A stretch of 64,000 nucleotides of DNA from Halichondria panicea (GCF_963675165.1 NC_087377.1:9255122-9319121); one strand, 5' to 3'; counted from the first letter of the stretch, positions 45,593 to 56,445 are shown. Notes: generated by a model not told the origin, from the sequence alone. Made by a program: numbers and translations.

Positions 45593-45838
45593 GACTGTAG
45601 CTATGGGTTAGACAACCTCTAGCTACTTGAAATTATGTTTTTGTTATATCTGAACGATGACTACCAGCAAGGGGCATCGAATTGAAATTTCGAGGGAGGG
45701 CTTGGAAAAAGGTTTGTAAAACAGCCATAACAGGTTGTTTTACTGCGTGGGTGAGGGAAACACGGATGGCTTGTCAAGCCTCTGTATTGATTTTATGTGT
45801 GCTTATGTGGCACGTGATCCGTTGCCAACCCCTCTCTT

Positions 45839-46047
45839 CCGGTATATAGCGTGACATTTTCGAGGCACTTATATTTCGTGGAATGGCCTCTAAAAGCACG
45901 TTGTTCATGGAATGACTGCATGCTTACCAGAAGCCACGCCTTCACTCTTTGCACGTTATAGCAAATAAATAATAATTTTCGTGTAGGATTGCTAACCCAT
46001 GAAATCAGCAAAAGTTAAGCTCCTCGAAAATGTCGCGCTATACGGTG
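45839..46047. mobile_element. CCGTA MITE in right arm (partner 35069-35279)
   Basis: 'ccggtatatagcgtgacattt' and 'tgtcgcgctatacggt' ends; inverse of the left-arm copy. Confidence 0.75.
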
Positions 46048-46441
46048 TATGAAGACATCAGTCCCCACTACCCGTTGTGTTTTTTTTAGGGAGCCCGGTG
46101 TGTGAGATGGGGTGGGAATTTGACTTCCTCAGTATATACAAACTCACAACAGTAACACTTAGTTCAGTCATTGGTTAAATCCGTAGTATTATGATATAGT
46201 TTTTGCTCATGAATTATGTTTTTGAGAGACTTTTATGTATGTGTCTACTGTTGCACTACTCATAAGTAACTATTGATTGCTGCGCTTTATAGCTATCATA
46301 CGTTAACTAGACGCATGCAGAGATTGTGTGTCACGACCAATTTCAGTCGTCAAAATATATTAGAGAAAAGAATACTCAAAACAGAAACTAAATAGTGACC
46401 TACTAGTCTACTGGATTATTAGCGCTTACTCGATAATTATG

Positions 46442-46530
46442 CTAGCCTCGATCACCACCAGGCTGATTTTTCTATACTGGCACGCTATAGAGTAGGCCTG
46501 GGGAAGACTGTATCTGGGTGTGGTTAGAAT
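46442..46530. mobile_element. lone TAG...CTA element end (right arm)
   Basis: TAGCCTCGATCACCACCAGG followed by 'gagtaggcctgggg' and 'ctgtatctgggtgtgg', the same order as the end at 52910-52995. Counterpart of 34600-34687. Confidence 0.6.
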
Positions 46531-46664
46531 TCGTTTTTTTGCGTAAAACTAAACGTGTGGGTGTTTACTCCGTAAAAGTTGCTGTGGCTCACGAGCAAAA
46601 CGAGTCCCTACCTAGTGTTGCAATTTTGTATGTATGCATGGACCGTCACATCCTTCACGATATA

Positions 46665-46889
46665 CCGTATAGCGCGAAATTTTCGAGGCACTTATATTTC
46701 GTGGATTGGCCTCTAAAAGCCATTTCGTTGCACAATGTTTGCGGAATGACTGCTAACCGGAAGCCACGCCTTAAATCTTTGCACGTTATAGCAGGTAATT
46801 TAACAATTTTCGTGGACTTATTTTCGTGTAGAATTCTAACCCACGAAATCCGCGAAAATTAAGTCCCTCGAAAATTTTGCGCTATACGG
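46665..46889. mobile_element. 225-bp CCGTA MITE, TA TSD, empty site in left arm
   Basis: CCGTATAGCGCGAAATTTTC and inverse CGAAAATTTTGCGCTATACGG; TA at 46663-46664 and 46890-46891. The left arm around 34455-34470 ('acaaatatcgtgaagg') lacks it, so the insertion happened after the duplication and used a TA target. Confidence 0.9.
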
Positions 46890-47026
46890 TATGCTTTTCG
46901 TACTCACAAATGATCCCTTACCAACTTTTACGTGAGTTATTGCGCATGTGTACAATAAGCTAGGCATTGATGGTCTATATAGCTCAGAAACTCCTGTAGC
47001 CCAGGCAAAAGCTGACTTGCTTGTAT

Positions 47027-48139
47027 AAAAAGTTATTTTTCATCAACAATAATATTGTTCACTGCTTGTATTTGGTCCAGCAGGAGCCATAATTATTGTC
47101 TTGTGAGAACCTAGCTTGCTCCTCCTGTTAGGCTGTGCACCCTGCCTCACTCTCAACGAGTATCATGTTCACAAGCTGTCAAACTCCTGTGTGAACTTCA
47201 GAAGAAAGGGATGTTTTTGTATGGTTCCCTACAGCTGCCCTTTGTGATCAGCTTTATGTTTAGCGTAATAATTATGTACATCTATAGCACCATAATTATA
47301 TAGATGCAAATTGGAAAAAAAAATTTGTTTCATGTGCTTTCTCAAATTTTTGTTGGGGCATGTTTTTAGAGGAGGAATGCCAGCTAGGGTCAATGGGTCA
47401 CGTTTAATGAAAGATTTGTTCTGGGTTCTTGACCTTGCTGCATATAGCAGTTTATTTGCCTGCTTGGAAAGCTTACTATACTTATAGATCTATCCAGTGC
47501 AGCAAGCCAGTACATCAACATTTATACCCTAGCCACAGAAGGCTAATTCAAAGAATGCAGCAATTAATTCTTGGATATCTTCTCTCAAGCTTGTTCGTCT
47601 GGGACGCAATAACAGCTCAACCGCGATTGCTGTTGTGAGTATAAAGAGTGTATAAACCCAGGGGCGCGAGAGTGAACTCAGTGTTACATGTAAAACAAAA
47701 GTACATGTGTTGTTTTAATTAATGACCTTTTGACCCTGGCATGTTTTACAACACAATTTACGATCGCTATAGAAACATCCAGATACAATACTATTTTCTT
47801 CCTTCTGTTTTAGGCACATTTCCCCTGATTCATTGAAATAATGACCTATTTCATAGTTTAGATCTTTACACGGAGCTTATGCTTCATTTTCTCATTACCA
47901 CCCCCCCCCGCCCCCCCAGAATGGCAAGATTTCCAACTATACCTGACAACCTCAATTTTCTGGCTGGTTGGTCTTACAACGACCTCATGCAGTACCGATT
48001 TTCCCGTTGGTTGACTTCTTGAGTGAGGTATGTGTAAGCTAAATAACTGGCAGTTGAAAATTTATGCATAAACACTGAAGTATACAGTATAGAAAAAACA
48101 TTATAATAAGCAAACTAACTGTCTGTGTGTATCTACGGG
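47027..48139. other. no gene seen
   Basis: AT-rich, with a C-run at 47900-47918. A 69-codon frame at 47429-47638 is not convincing. Confidence 0.4.
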
Positions 48140-49160
48140 TGAGGGTTAGTGCTTGTGTTTTTTGTTTCTTACTCTGTTGCAGTTCCTGTGCCCACAAAAC
48201 TGTCTCAATCGCTTCTGAGGTCTAGACACAAACCGAGATGTACCGGGGTGTTGGTATTCTTTTTTGCCTTTGTTTCCTTAGTTGATCCCAGTGTCCGCAT
48301 CGGGTTTAAATTTCACCAACTTTCAGTATTTCAACATAGATATTTGCTTGGTTAGGATGGTGGTTTGATATTGACCAAAATTGTCCTTCACTCCAGCAGA
48401 CAAAAGGATTTTGCTTAATGTCGACTTCTTGTAGATTATCTTTGCGCCATATTTAGCCAACAGTTTGCCAGTTCTTTCTATCATTCCTCTACGTTTCTTA
48501 TTGGTGCAGTGAGTTAGGTACTGAACATCATTCATTGTTCTGCCTTTCACATGTCTTGACAGTAGAGAATATTGTTTCTTCACCCTTTTGCGTAATTCAA
48601 CAGCTTTCTTCTCTCTTTTAGCTGAGAGGTCCTCATAGGTGTATCTTTGTTTAAAAAACTCGTCTCCTATAGATATTTGTTCTGATGTAACACGGGCCTT
48701 TTTCGCAATTTTTGTGTTGGCTGCTTTACTTTGTTGCTTACATCATCCTAGTCTCATGAATCAGCCGCACCTTTGGTGTCCGTCTGAGCACTCTTTACGT
48801 GAACTCATGGGCCACAGTGGATTTCCAACGTGACCAATGAGATTGCTCACAAGTATCAGGTGACTTGAATAGGAGGCAGCAAATAGTGAAACTTTACATG
48901 CGGTTGAGCAGCAAGCAGTGATGTGGCTGAGCAGAGATAGCGGATATGGTTGCATTTTTATGATTTTATTAGCTTGTACAGTGACGTAATACATTCCATT
49001 GTGAAATGATTTCAAGTAAAGAGTGCTCAGACGGACACCAAAGGTTCATGAGACTAACATCATCCATAGCTCTGGGTTTGTGCTGCATTGTGTTGTTTTC
49101 TCTGAATTTGACTTCACTTTTGATTTCCTTGAAACACTTTCTTCTTTCCTGGTTAAAAGC
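48140..49160 (-). pseudogene. broken duplicate of the basic coiled-coil gene at 50295-51457
   Basis: The same order of sequence as 50295-51200. An open piece (48583-48450) reads 'QYSLLSRHVKGRTMNDVQYL' and 'KRRGMIERTGKLLAK'. An internal deletion then removes the stretch from after 'LLAK' to the 'KDYLLKVDIEQNPF' equivalent and shifts frame. Part of the 5' half is replaced by a 308-bp TAG element (48749-49056). The duplicate lies in the same orientation 2.1 kb from the better copy. Confidence 0.8.
48749..49056. mobile_element. 308-bp TAG...CTA MITE with 9-bp TSD inside a pseudogene
   Basis: Left end TAGTCTCATGAA, then after a small insert CCTTTGGTGTCCGTCTGAGC; right end the inverse ...TTCATGAGACTA. 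The exact 9-bp TSD is acatcatcc (48740-48748 and 49057-49065). The parental gene (about 51095) has the uninterrupted equivalent. The ends share only TAG/CTA and TSD length with the TAGCCTCGA group, so this is a different subfamily. Confidence 0.9.
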
Positions 49161-49246
49161 TTGATCGAGATAGCCTACTATTTACAGGTGAAGTGATAGT
49201 ACGCACGCATACAGAGGTTTGATTTCTGTAGCATGCAATGGTTATT

Positions 49247-50040
49247 ACCCGAGGCGCGCGTGGGCGGCCACGGGTATAGTAGTCTGTTGGTTTGTCTGTT
49301 TGTTTGTTTGTCACAGGTATATCTACTCACCTGGATGCCACAGCACTGTGTTTACAGCATGGATAGCCTTCACACAACAATATCTTGATTTAAATAGTGG
49401 CAGATTTTGATGTTAAAGCTTCTTTGTCGAGCAAAAGCTAAGAAGCTTGAATAAGCTTGTGACTAGGTCTGCTTACCTGGATGCTCTAGCACTGCGTTTA
49501 CAGCATGAGTAGCCTCCACACAACAAGTTAGTACTTTGGATAGTGGCAGCTTTCGGTGTTAAAGCTCCTTTGTCTAATAAAAGCGAGCAAAATGTAGCTT
49601 GAACAGAACTTGCACATGCGTTACTTATAACTGAAGTGATCCTGTACCAAGAACGATGGAACAGGGTCACTAAAGTAGAAAGCTATATATACCAGGAACA
49701 ATGGAACAGGGTCACTAAAGTAGAAGCTTGAATTATAGCTCCTGTGCTGCTGACTGGGATCCTACTCCATGCAGAACCTGGAGCCATACTTTTCTGAGAC
49801 TCCAGGCTTCTTTACTGTGATCCTAATCCACAGTGCATAATTATATCTATAGTACCACTACCTGTTCTCAAATGTTTCAGCATGCCTCCAGTCTGGTTTA
49901 GTCCTGAGTTGCTGTGCAAGTCATGCCAGTGCATGATGATGATAACAACATCACTATAATATATGCACTGCATTATATCAGTCTTCTGGTTTCTTTATAA
50001 TCATGTCACCAGCCGAGGGTTTGCACTTCAGTGCTCTAGT
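49247..50040 (+). repeat. repeat family B, fullest copy
   Basis: Begins 'acccgaggcgcgcgtgggc', passes 'tctactcacctggatgcc', 'gttaaagcttctttgtc', 'ggaacagggtcactaaag' and 'gcagaacctggagccat', and ends 'agccgagggtttgcacttca' plus 'gtgctctagtt'. A piece of the family is doubled internally (about 49430-49700). No ORF is conserved. Other copies: 35545-36926, 44897-45592, 52517-53736, 54060-55146. Confidence 0.75.
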
Positions 50041-50294
50041 TGAATGCATGAGTGGGTGTTTAACATGCAGAGACTATCGTAATACACATACCTGTATACG
50101 TACATATTTGCTGGCTTAACTATTAGACCACCGTCATGAGAGGTGCTTTGTGGATTTTACAGGTTTTATAATGATATACATAGCGAAATTTGTATGCGTG
50201 GGTGCAACTGTTGCCCATAACCGAAGTGAGTTAACTAGCTTTCAGTGTCATTATATACTATGCAAGTACGTGGGTTAAGGTTAGTGTTAATTTT

Positions 50295-51457
50295 TTACTC
50301 CGCTGTACCCACAGAACGGTCTCCTTCGCTTCTGAGGAGTGGACACAAACTGAGATAAACCAACGCGTGAGTATTTTTCCTTCTTCTTGTTTCCTTAACT
50401 TGATCCCAGTTTTCTCCGCATGGGGTTTCAATTTCACCAACTTTCAGTATTTCAACATAGATATCTGCATGTTTTCGGTTGTGATTTGATATTGACGAAA
50501 ATTGTTCACCATTCCAGTAGACGAAAGGATTTTGCTCAATGTCGACTTTTAGTAGGTAATCTTTGCACCATGTTTCTTGTTCCTCTTCAGCTGTTTGTGT
50601 GTCTAGAAGTACGAACCTCACATATTGAATGTGATTCTGAGAATAGTATGTGGACTCAAAGAATAAAGACCACCTGCTGATCGTTTCACTACTAAGAAGT
50701 GCTGATACTGGTATGTTGATGCGTTCGGTGCCATATGGAGAAGCCTGAAAAGGCTTTCCTGATCTGGATGTTGTTGCTGTGAGCCAGACACCCTTGATTT
50801 TCTGTCCTACGGCTAGTGGGCATTTGTGTGGGTATTGGGATGATTTAGCCAACAGTTTGCCAGTGCTTTCTATCATTCCTCTACGTTTCTCATTGGTGCA
50901 GTGAGTCAGGTACTGAACATCATTCATTGTTCTGCCACTCACATGTCTTGACAGTAGAGAGTATTGTTCCTTCACTTTTGAGCTTAGTTGAGCCTTCTTC
51001 TCTTTGGCTGAGAGCTCCTTAAGACTGTATCTTTGTTTTAGCAACTCTTTTCCCTTTTTTAGAACTTTTTTTTGGGTTGCTTTTTGTTGCTTGCATCCTT
51101 CATTGCTCTGGGTTTGTGCTTGCGTTGTGTTGCTTTCTTTGACACTTTTGAACTCTTTAAAATCGTTTCTTCTTTCCTGGTTAAAATATCTTCACTTTCA
51201 CTACTCTGTTGACTGTGACTTATCTCTTGATCTACTAGAGAAGAAGATTGGTTCTCTACCTCTAGTCTAGTCTTCTTGGTGGAGGGTCCTTTTGAAATGT
51301 CACCTTTAGCTTGTCTTTTTCTTTTTCTAGCTTGCTTCTTTTGCTCCTGTTCTTCTAATTTCTCAACAGAACTCTCTTCTAAATTAACCTCTTGCATGAT
51401 TTTTTTGTTGTCTTTTGCTTTGTAATTTTTAGCTCTCTGTTTCTGTTGAAAAGCCAT
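50295..51457 (-). CDS. unrecognised basic coiled-coil protein, one apparent 1-base frameshift
   Basis: The likely start is ATG 51457 ('MAFQQKQRAKNYKAK'). The first 130 codons are rich in Lys/Glu/Gln/Ser ('KKQARKRKRQAKGD', 'SSESEDILTRKEE'), predicted disordered or coiled-coil with nuclear-localisation-like basic clusters. Near 51055-51068 an A8 run breaks the frame; one more A would join it to the second frame, which continues 'LLKQRYSLKELSAKEKK' through 'NDVQYLTHCTNEKRRGM', 'SGKPFQASPYGTERI' and 'KDYLLKVDIEQNPFVYW' to the stop at 50295. The whole would be about 388 residues. The shift is in a homopolymer, so a sequencing error is possible. Function unknown; a retrogene or transposon-derived nuclear protein are options. 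No intron is seen. A damaged tandem copy is at 48140-49160. Confidence 0.6.
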
Positions 51458-51490
51458 TAGTTTAGCTGATGTTTGTTTAAAAGTGTACAC

Positions 51491-52516
51491 TCCGTGTATT
51501 TAATAGAGAGGCTATATAATTCCCTGGGGAAGTACCAGGGAAATATTAAAAGTACAAAATTAATGATGTAATGTTTCTAGCTCTACTTAGCCAAAGAAAG
51601 TGGGAGTTACCAAATGGACACGATGTCAATGTAACGATTTATAGATCTCACGTTTCCATTAGCTAACTAAACTAAGAACATTACATCATTTGTATCCTAT
51701 TCTCTGGGAATTATGGTTTATAATTCCTTGCTAAACACACTCAAGTGGGATATAAAATTATTATGCCCCGAGAGCTGCATGAGGGACGCTATAACCATAG
51801 TATATATGTACAGTCATGTACGTGTATGGCTTATTGTGGTCATGTAGCTTAAATAAGTGCATGGTGACCTTAATTGAGTGGCTGGTAAAGTAGGCTAAGT
51901 GTCTACAGTTTAATTTTGTTTACAGAAGCCTTACAGTAGAGTAGCATGTATGTATGTTGTTTGTTGTCAGTATAAACTAGCGTATATATATACACAAGGT
52001 CTCATGGAGCGAGTGCAAGCATTTGAGTCCATATACTTAATAATGTATATCGTACGTTATGCGAGTAATTTTTGTGAGTAAAACATTTCATTCTTGCACT
52101 GCATTGCATGTGTTCTGGTAAACCCGCCTAGGTTTTCGTGGAGGTCAGCTTGGCCACGAAAATTACCTGCTATACGTAATAGGTTTTCTATAGGTTAAAG
52201 TTTATCTTGTTAACCATCTGCCAAAATTAAATGTATAAATGGCATCATGCACAACCTAACCACAAGACAACATGGCTCCTGTGTTGGACCCTATAGTATT
52301 ATTGGCTCTTGTAAACTGTGAGAACAATTCGTTAATGGCATGTAATTATGTCTGTCCGATATTGTATTCTAGTTGCGTTGGAATGTGTATAGCCATTGCA
52401 AGATTGGGAAACCACTGATTGCGAACATGATAGCTTTAAGACAGTTTAGAATCTTAACTGCACACACCACAAACATTACATGTAACTATGTTTATTGATG
52501 ACAAAAGCTGTTGTTA
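51491..52516. other. no gene seen; small MITE at 52051-52178
   Basis: 'cgtacgttatgcgagtaattt' and 'aattacctgctatacgtaat' bound a short CCGTA-family relic. At 51740-51810 'cactcaagtgggatataa' recurs at 57266, and 'atgagggacgctataacc' recalls the hairpin at 56258. Confidence 0.5.
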
Positions 52517-52909
52517 ACCTGAGGCGCGTAGGCGGCCTCAGTTACAGTAGTCTGCTAGTCTGCCTGTGTGTCTGTCACTGCTCAGTTTGGCTTACTTGGG
52601 GATTTAGGCATCACAATTTGTACGTAGGGAAACTTGTAGCATTAAAACTAAGGCTTAAAATTTGGCAGATTTTGCAAAGAAGCCTTTGTTTCCCAGAAAA
52701 GGCGAGCTAAACCCAAGAAGCTTTTTAAACGCGGCTATTATTTGAAACATAGGCAATAATTGCTTTGCGTGTTTGTGGAAAAGGGTCAATACAATAGAAA
52801 GCTAGAATTGTGTCTGGTTTGTCTCTGTTAGCTGACACGAACTCTGGGATCCTACTCGACTCCAGTGTAAAATAATTATCTTTATCATTCTATACATCAT
52901 GTTCAGCAC

Positions 52910-53650
52910 TAGCCTCGACCCCAGGCCGATTCGTCTCCGATTGAACGCTAGGTCGCCTACTAGGCCTGGTATTGATTGTATTTGGGCGTGATCTGGGCGT
53001 GGTTTTTTAATACATAAACTCTGTGGTACAACAAAAAATGAATCCTCCAACAGTGGTCTTCAACAACAGCCTCTGGGGCAGTATACAGCAGGAAATACTT
53101 CCCAGAAGACACTTCTTTGGCAATGGCAACCAAATCTTTGTCGATTCCTTTATTGCTACTGAGGATGACAGTGGAAACACCTCTAATGTTTAGACTCCTG
53201 ACCTGGTCAATCATGAGTCTCATGATGAGAGATACAAGGGGAGAGACAATTAACAAGAACAACACTTTTGTCAACAGGAGGAGCCTTGGTCCTACCTAGC
53301 TTGTAGTCCATTAAAAAGGGTAGCAACTGATATAGCAGAGAGACTTGCCATACCCCGTTGGGAACCAGATAAACACGTCCCTTCCCTCAAACAGGAGCTT
53401 GAGAGCCTGGGCCTGTTCTGCCATGAGAGTGAGGCCATCTTGCTTCAAACAAGACAACGCGTTGCATGCCATAGCTAGCTAGCTATAAATTGAGAACACG
53501 ACACGGAGCTACATTACTGTAACTTTTACAGGAGTAAAATGCCTCTACGTACACCTTAGTATTACAGAAAAAAAGCAGGAAACAAAATGTGAAGAATCTC
53601 TGCTTTAGTTTCCGGTTCCTGCCACGCCCAGATACAATCAATACCAGGCC
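52910..53650. mobile_element. truncated TAG...CTA element carrying a helicase exon
   Basis: Left end TAGCCTCGACCCCAGGCCG with its hairpin (CCAGGCC...GGCCTGG), then 'tattgattgtatttgggcgtg'. On the right, 'cacgcccagatacaatcaat' then 'accaggcc' is the inverse of that inner stretch, but the outer 50 bp with CTA are missing, so no TSD can be read. Confidence 0.8.
52960..53472 (-). pseudogene. RecQ-like helicase, N-terminal exon only
   Basis: The ATG at 53472 opens a frame with a Q-motif-like stretch ending 'QAQALKLLFEGRDVF' and a complete Walker A 'WFPTGYGKSLCY'. Then about 2 extra bases and another shift break it, and it resumes as 'VSPLVSLIMRLMIDQVRSL' and 'SNKGIDKDLVAIAKEV', ending near 'YTAPEAVVEDHCW'. 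Nothing from the DEAH box on is present. It is closest by eye to the helicase at 8604-9983 and shows what the region before the P-loop should look like, which that copy has lost. Confidence 0.8.
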
Positions 53651-54059
53651 GTATTTTTCAACTTCAATTATATCATTCTTATGGTTTCTTTATAATCATG
53701 TCACCAGCCGAGGGTTTGCACTTTAGTGCTCTAGTTCTTATCAGGAGTCCCTGTTCATATTATGCGCTATTTTACAATTAATATAAACCAGTATCTGCGT
53801 CCCTGAAGTCACGTAATATCATGTCACTTTTTTTAAAACAATTACACCAGCTGGCTTTTTTTAATCAGCAAGATAATTATAACATGGGGCATGCATGCAC
53901 GCATGCATATATACGGAGGTTTTTTGTCTGTAGCATGCCATGGATATTGTGCAAAGTGGAAAAAACTGTATAATTTTGTACTTGGAACTTTTCGAATCCT
54001 TTTCATGGTCAATCTTTTCCACCGTTCCCTGTATGCAAGCAGAAAGTGTTGTATTAATT

Positions 54060-55146
54060 ACCTGAGGCGTACGTGGGCGGCCACAGGTATAGTTGTCGGT
54101 TGGTTTGTTTGTTCGTAACAGGATAATCTACTCACCTGGGTGCCATAGCATTGCCTTTACAGTATGAATAGCCTCCACACAATGTTTAAATAGTAGCAGA
54201 TTTTGATGTTAAAGCTTCTTTGTCAAATAAAAGCAAGCTTGTACGTTGGCACCTAGCTAACTTACACCATAGATTGAAGAGTTAGAGGGATAGGAAACGG
54301 TTTGTATCTCGAGTAACATCCGCGCTACGGTGCGGTTTAATGGAGGCCATCACAACAATATCTATTTCTACACTCAGTGCATAATAAACTACAAGTAACT
54401 GTGCTTAGTCCGTGCAACTCACTTATATTTCAAGGTCTATACCTATTGTAGTAGTCATAACCAGCACGCTTACACGTTACATGTTCCAATAGCTCTAAAA
54501 CAGCCTTGGGAACATATAACTTTATTGGAAAGTCTCTTTTTACTGGGTGTGGTCAGTCATTAGCAAGTACTACACGTGGCTCATGGACTAGGCGTGTTTT
54601 AAGTTGCTGAAAGAGATTATGTCTCGAGGAAACACAGCTTTGGGAGTTACCCGGCAAAAGTGTGCTTAATAGCCTCGTTCATAGGGCGTAGCGCGGATAA
54701 TTTTCGAGGCTCCACTGCAGATTCAATGTAAAATCATCACGTGCACCACTCCGTTTCCTATCCCTCTCTCTTCAATCTATGCTTACACCTGGCCTTTATT
54801 CGAGATAGCCTACGTATTTACAGGTGAAGTGATCCTATACCAGGAACAGGGTCACTAAAGTATAAAGCTAGAATTGTGACTGGGTTGTTGGTTGACTCTG
54901 GAACTCCAACCTGGCAGGAGCCATACTTCTCTAAGACTCTAGGCTTCTTTGCTGTGATCCCAGTTGACAGTGCATGTCTCATGTACCACTAAATCTGTTC
55001 TCAAATGTTTCAGCATGCCTCTCCAGTCTGGTTTAGTTTCATTGCTCTTGAGTTGCTGTGCTAGTCATGCATACGTGCTATATAAGCACTGCATTATATC
55101 ATCAGTCATGTCACCAGCCGAGGGTTAGCACTTTTTAGTGTCTAGT
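54060..55146 (+). repeat. repeat family B copy with a nested MITE
   Basis: 'acctgaggcgtacgtgggcgg' to 'agccgagggttagcac'. The interior is interrupted at 54268-54781. Confidence 0.7.
54268..54781. mobile_element. 514-bp inverted-repeat element, TSD about 7 bp
   Basis: Ends CATAGATTGAAGAG / CTCTTCAATCTATG, continuing to 'agggataggaaacgg' and inverse. The direct repeat cttacac (54261-54267 and 54782-54788), extendable to 8 with a trailing c, flanks it. No ORF. Confidence 0.75.
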
Positions 55147-55212
55147 TAGGTAAAGCTTCCATGTTTGATACGTCAGAACCCACGGTACTTTCATTTTATA
55201 GCACCTACGTAG

Positions 55213-55388
55213 TACCGTATAGCTAGAAATTTCTGTGGCCCAAAGATTCTGCGTAAACGCAGAAATATTAATTAACCACGCCTAATTTAACAGTTGAAAG
55301 TTAATTCGCAGTAATGTTATCCGCAGAAGGTCTTTTTACAGCTATTCACATAATTTTTGGGCCGCAGAAATGTCTAGCTTACTATACC
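55213..55388. mobile_element. CCGTA-family MITE, diverged
   Basis: 'taccgtatagctagaaattt' with 'ctgtggcccaaag' at the left, 'gggccgcagaaatgtctagc' with 'ttactata' at the right. Confidence 0.65.
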
Positions 55389-55661
55389 CTCTAAATTAGC
55401 GAGTGGGATTAATAATGCTTTAAATGTCCATCATCCCATTATTCTAACCCTGTACAGATTCAGTCAGCCAAGTTTGAGAAAAAAGTGAAGTGAAGTGACT
55501 CTCAAGATTGCTAAGAAAGTGTGAATGTGTGTTGACTGTTTTAAGAGTTTATTCTCATCCATAATTATATAATCACTTCATGAAGTTTTACATATCGGAA
55601 ATTTAGTATGGCATGAAGTTTTACACCTCGATCAAATAAATTATTTGTCTCTATAATAATT

Positions 55662-56235
55662 ATGCCTCGAGGCGTAGCCGCAGGAGGGATACGGTAAAGC
55701 TGACTGTGTGTGTCTGTCTGTCTGTCTGTGTGTCTGTTCCAGCTGTAACTGCTCAACGGTTGCAATGCGACGAAAAGTAACAGCTTCTATAGGCTTCTAG
55801 CCACGTTCTCTTGGATTTTGATTCGTGGATTAGCAAACTAAAGCTTCTTTCTCGAGTTATGGCTAGTTTGACTCACATTGAAGGCTGTTGCAGTCTCTTC
55901 AGAATCTTTGTCTTGAAGGCCTGGTAAGCCACAAAACACTACCATATAACAATATAGATAACAATATGCATGTACACAGGTTTTTTCTTCTTAGATATTA
56001 TATGACACTGAACTACAGATCCTGGAAGAATCAATTTTCTTCTTTCTTGAGGTCCTAGTAAGCCACATAATACAACAATAGATGCATGTAAATAAGTCTT
56101 TTCTTCTCAGTGACTTTATATAGATAAGCTAACTTTAATATAAAATTCATTATAGAAACTAATAATTATAATACTCTAATACTTTTCAGCAAAAGCAAAA
56201 ACATGGCGAGAGGCATTAGCACAGCACCAGCTTGA
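55662..56235 (-). repeat. repeat family A, copy 5 (reverse)
   Basis: 'atgcctcgaggcgtagccgc', a (TGTC)n/(TG)n tract at 55704-55735, 'caacggttgcaatgcgacg', then 'cttgaggtcctagtaagcc' and 'atggcgagaggcattagcac', ending near 'ttgaacactag'. Confidence 0.75.
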
Positions 56236-56257
56236 ACACTAGTTATTATACGTAATG

Positions 56258-56445
56258 GTTAGATAATGGGCATGAGGTATCTATGTGTTATAGTGTCCCA
56301 AAGCTCGAGGGATGAGGGACACTATAACCATAGATACCGAATGCACATTATCCAAAACCTATTGGCTACTAGAAATGCACTATCTTAGCAACGGTTGACC
56401 TATATAAACAGTCAACCTAGCAACTGCATCATTTCTTTTGAAAAT
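56258..56445 (+). promoter_or_regulatory. hairpin + CCAAT + TATA-like promoter module
   Basis: A palindrome at 56258-56360 ('ttatagtgtccc...gggacactataa' around a loop with 'gctcgagggatgag') is followed by 'cctattggct' (inverted CCAAT) at about 56368, two 'agcaac' boxes and 'tatataaac' at about 56402. The same order occurs at 59929-60140, before another short repeat-like ORF. Inferred promoter; no transcript evidence. Confidence 0.4.

Larger units (their letters stand above)
42876..47026. repeat. right arm of the large inverted duplication
   Basis: Reverse complement of 34333-37188. It contains an extra 1.74-kb insertion (42973-44712) and an extra 225-bp MITE (46665-46889) that are absent from the left arm, and lacks the left arm's 644-bp insertion. 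ORFs in it (such as 45187-45549) are repeat-derived and in both arms broken differently. Confidence 0.85.
52517..53736 (+). repeat. repeat family B copy split by a TAG element
   Basis: 5' part 52517-52909 ('acctgaggcgcgtaggcggc' to 'atcatgttcagcac'), 3' part about 53651-53736 ('ttctttataatcatgtcacc' to 'gtgctctagtt'). The element at 52910-53650 lies between. Confidence 0.7.

Noticed and set aside
34333-47026. Inverted duplication as a pure assembly artefact
   Set aside because: Arms differ by scattered substitutions and by three insertions with proper target duplications, which an artefact would not create; long reads would still be decisive.
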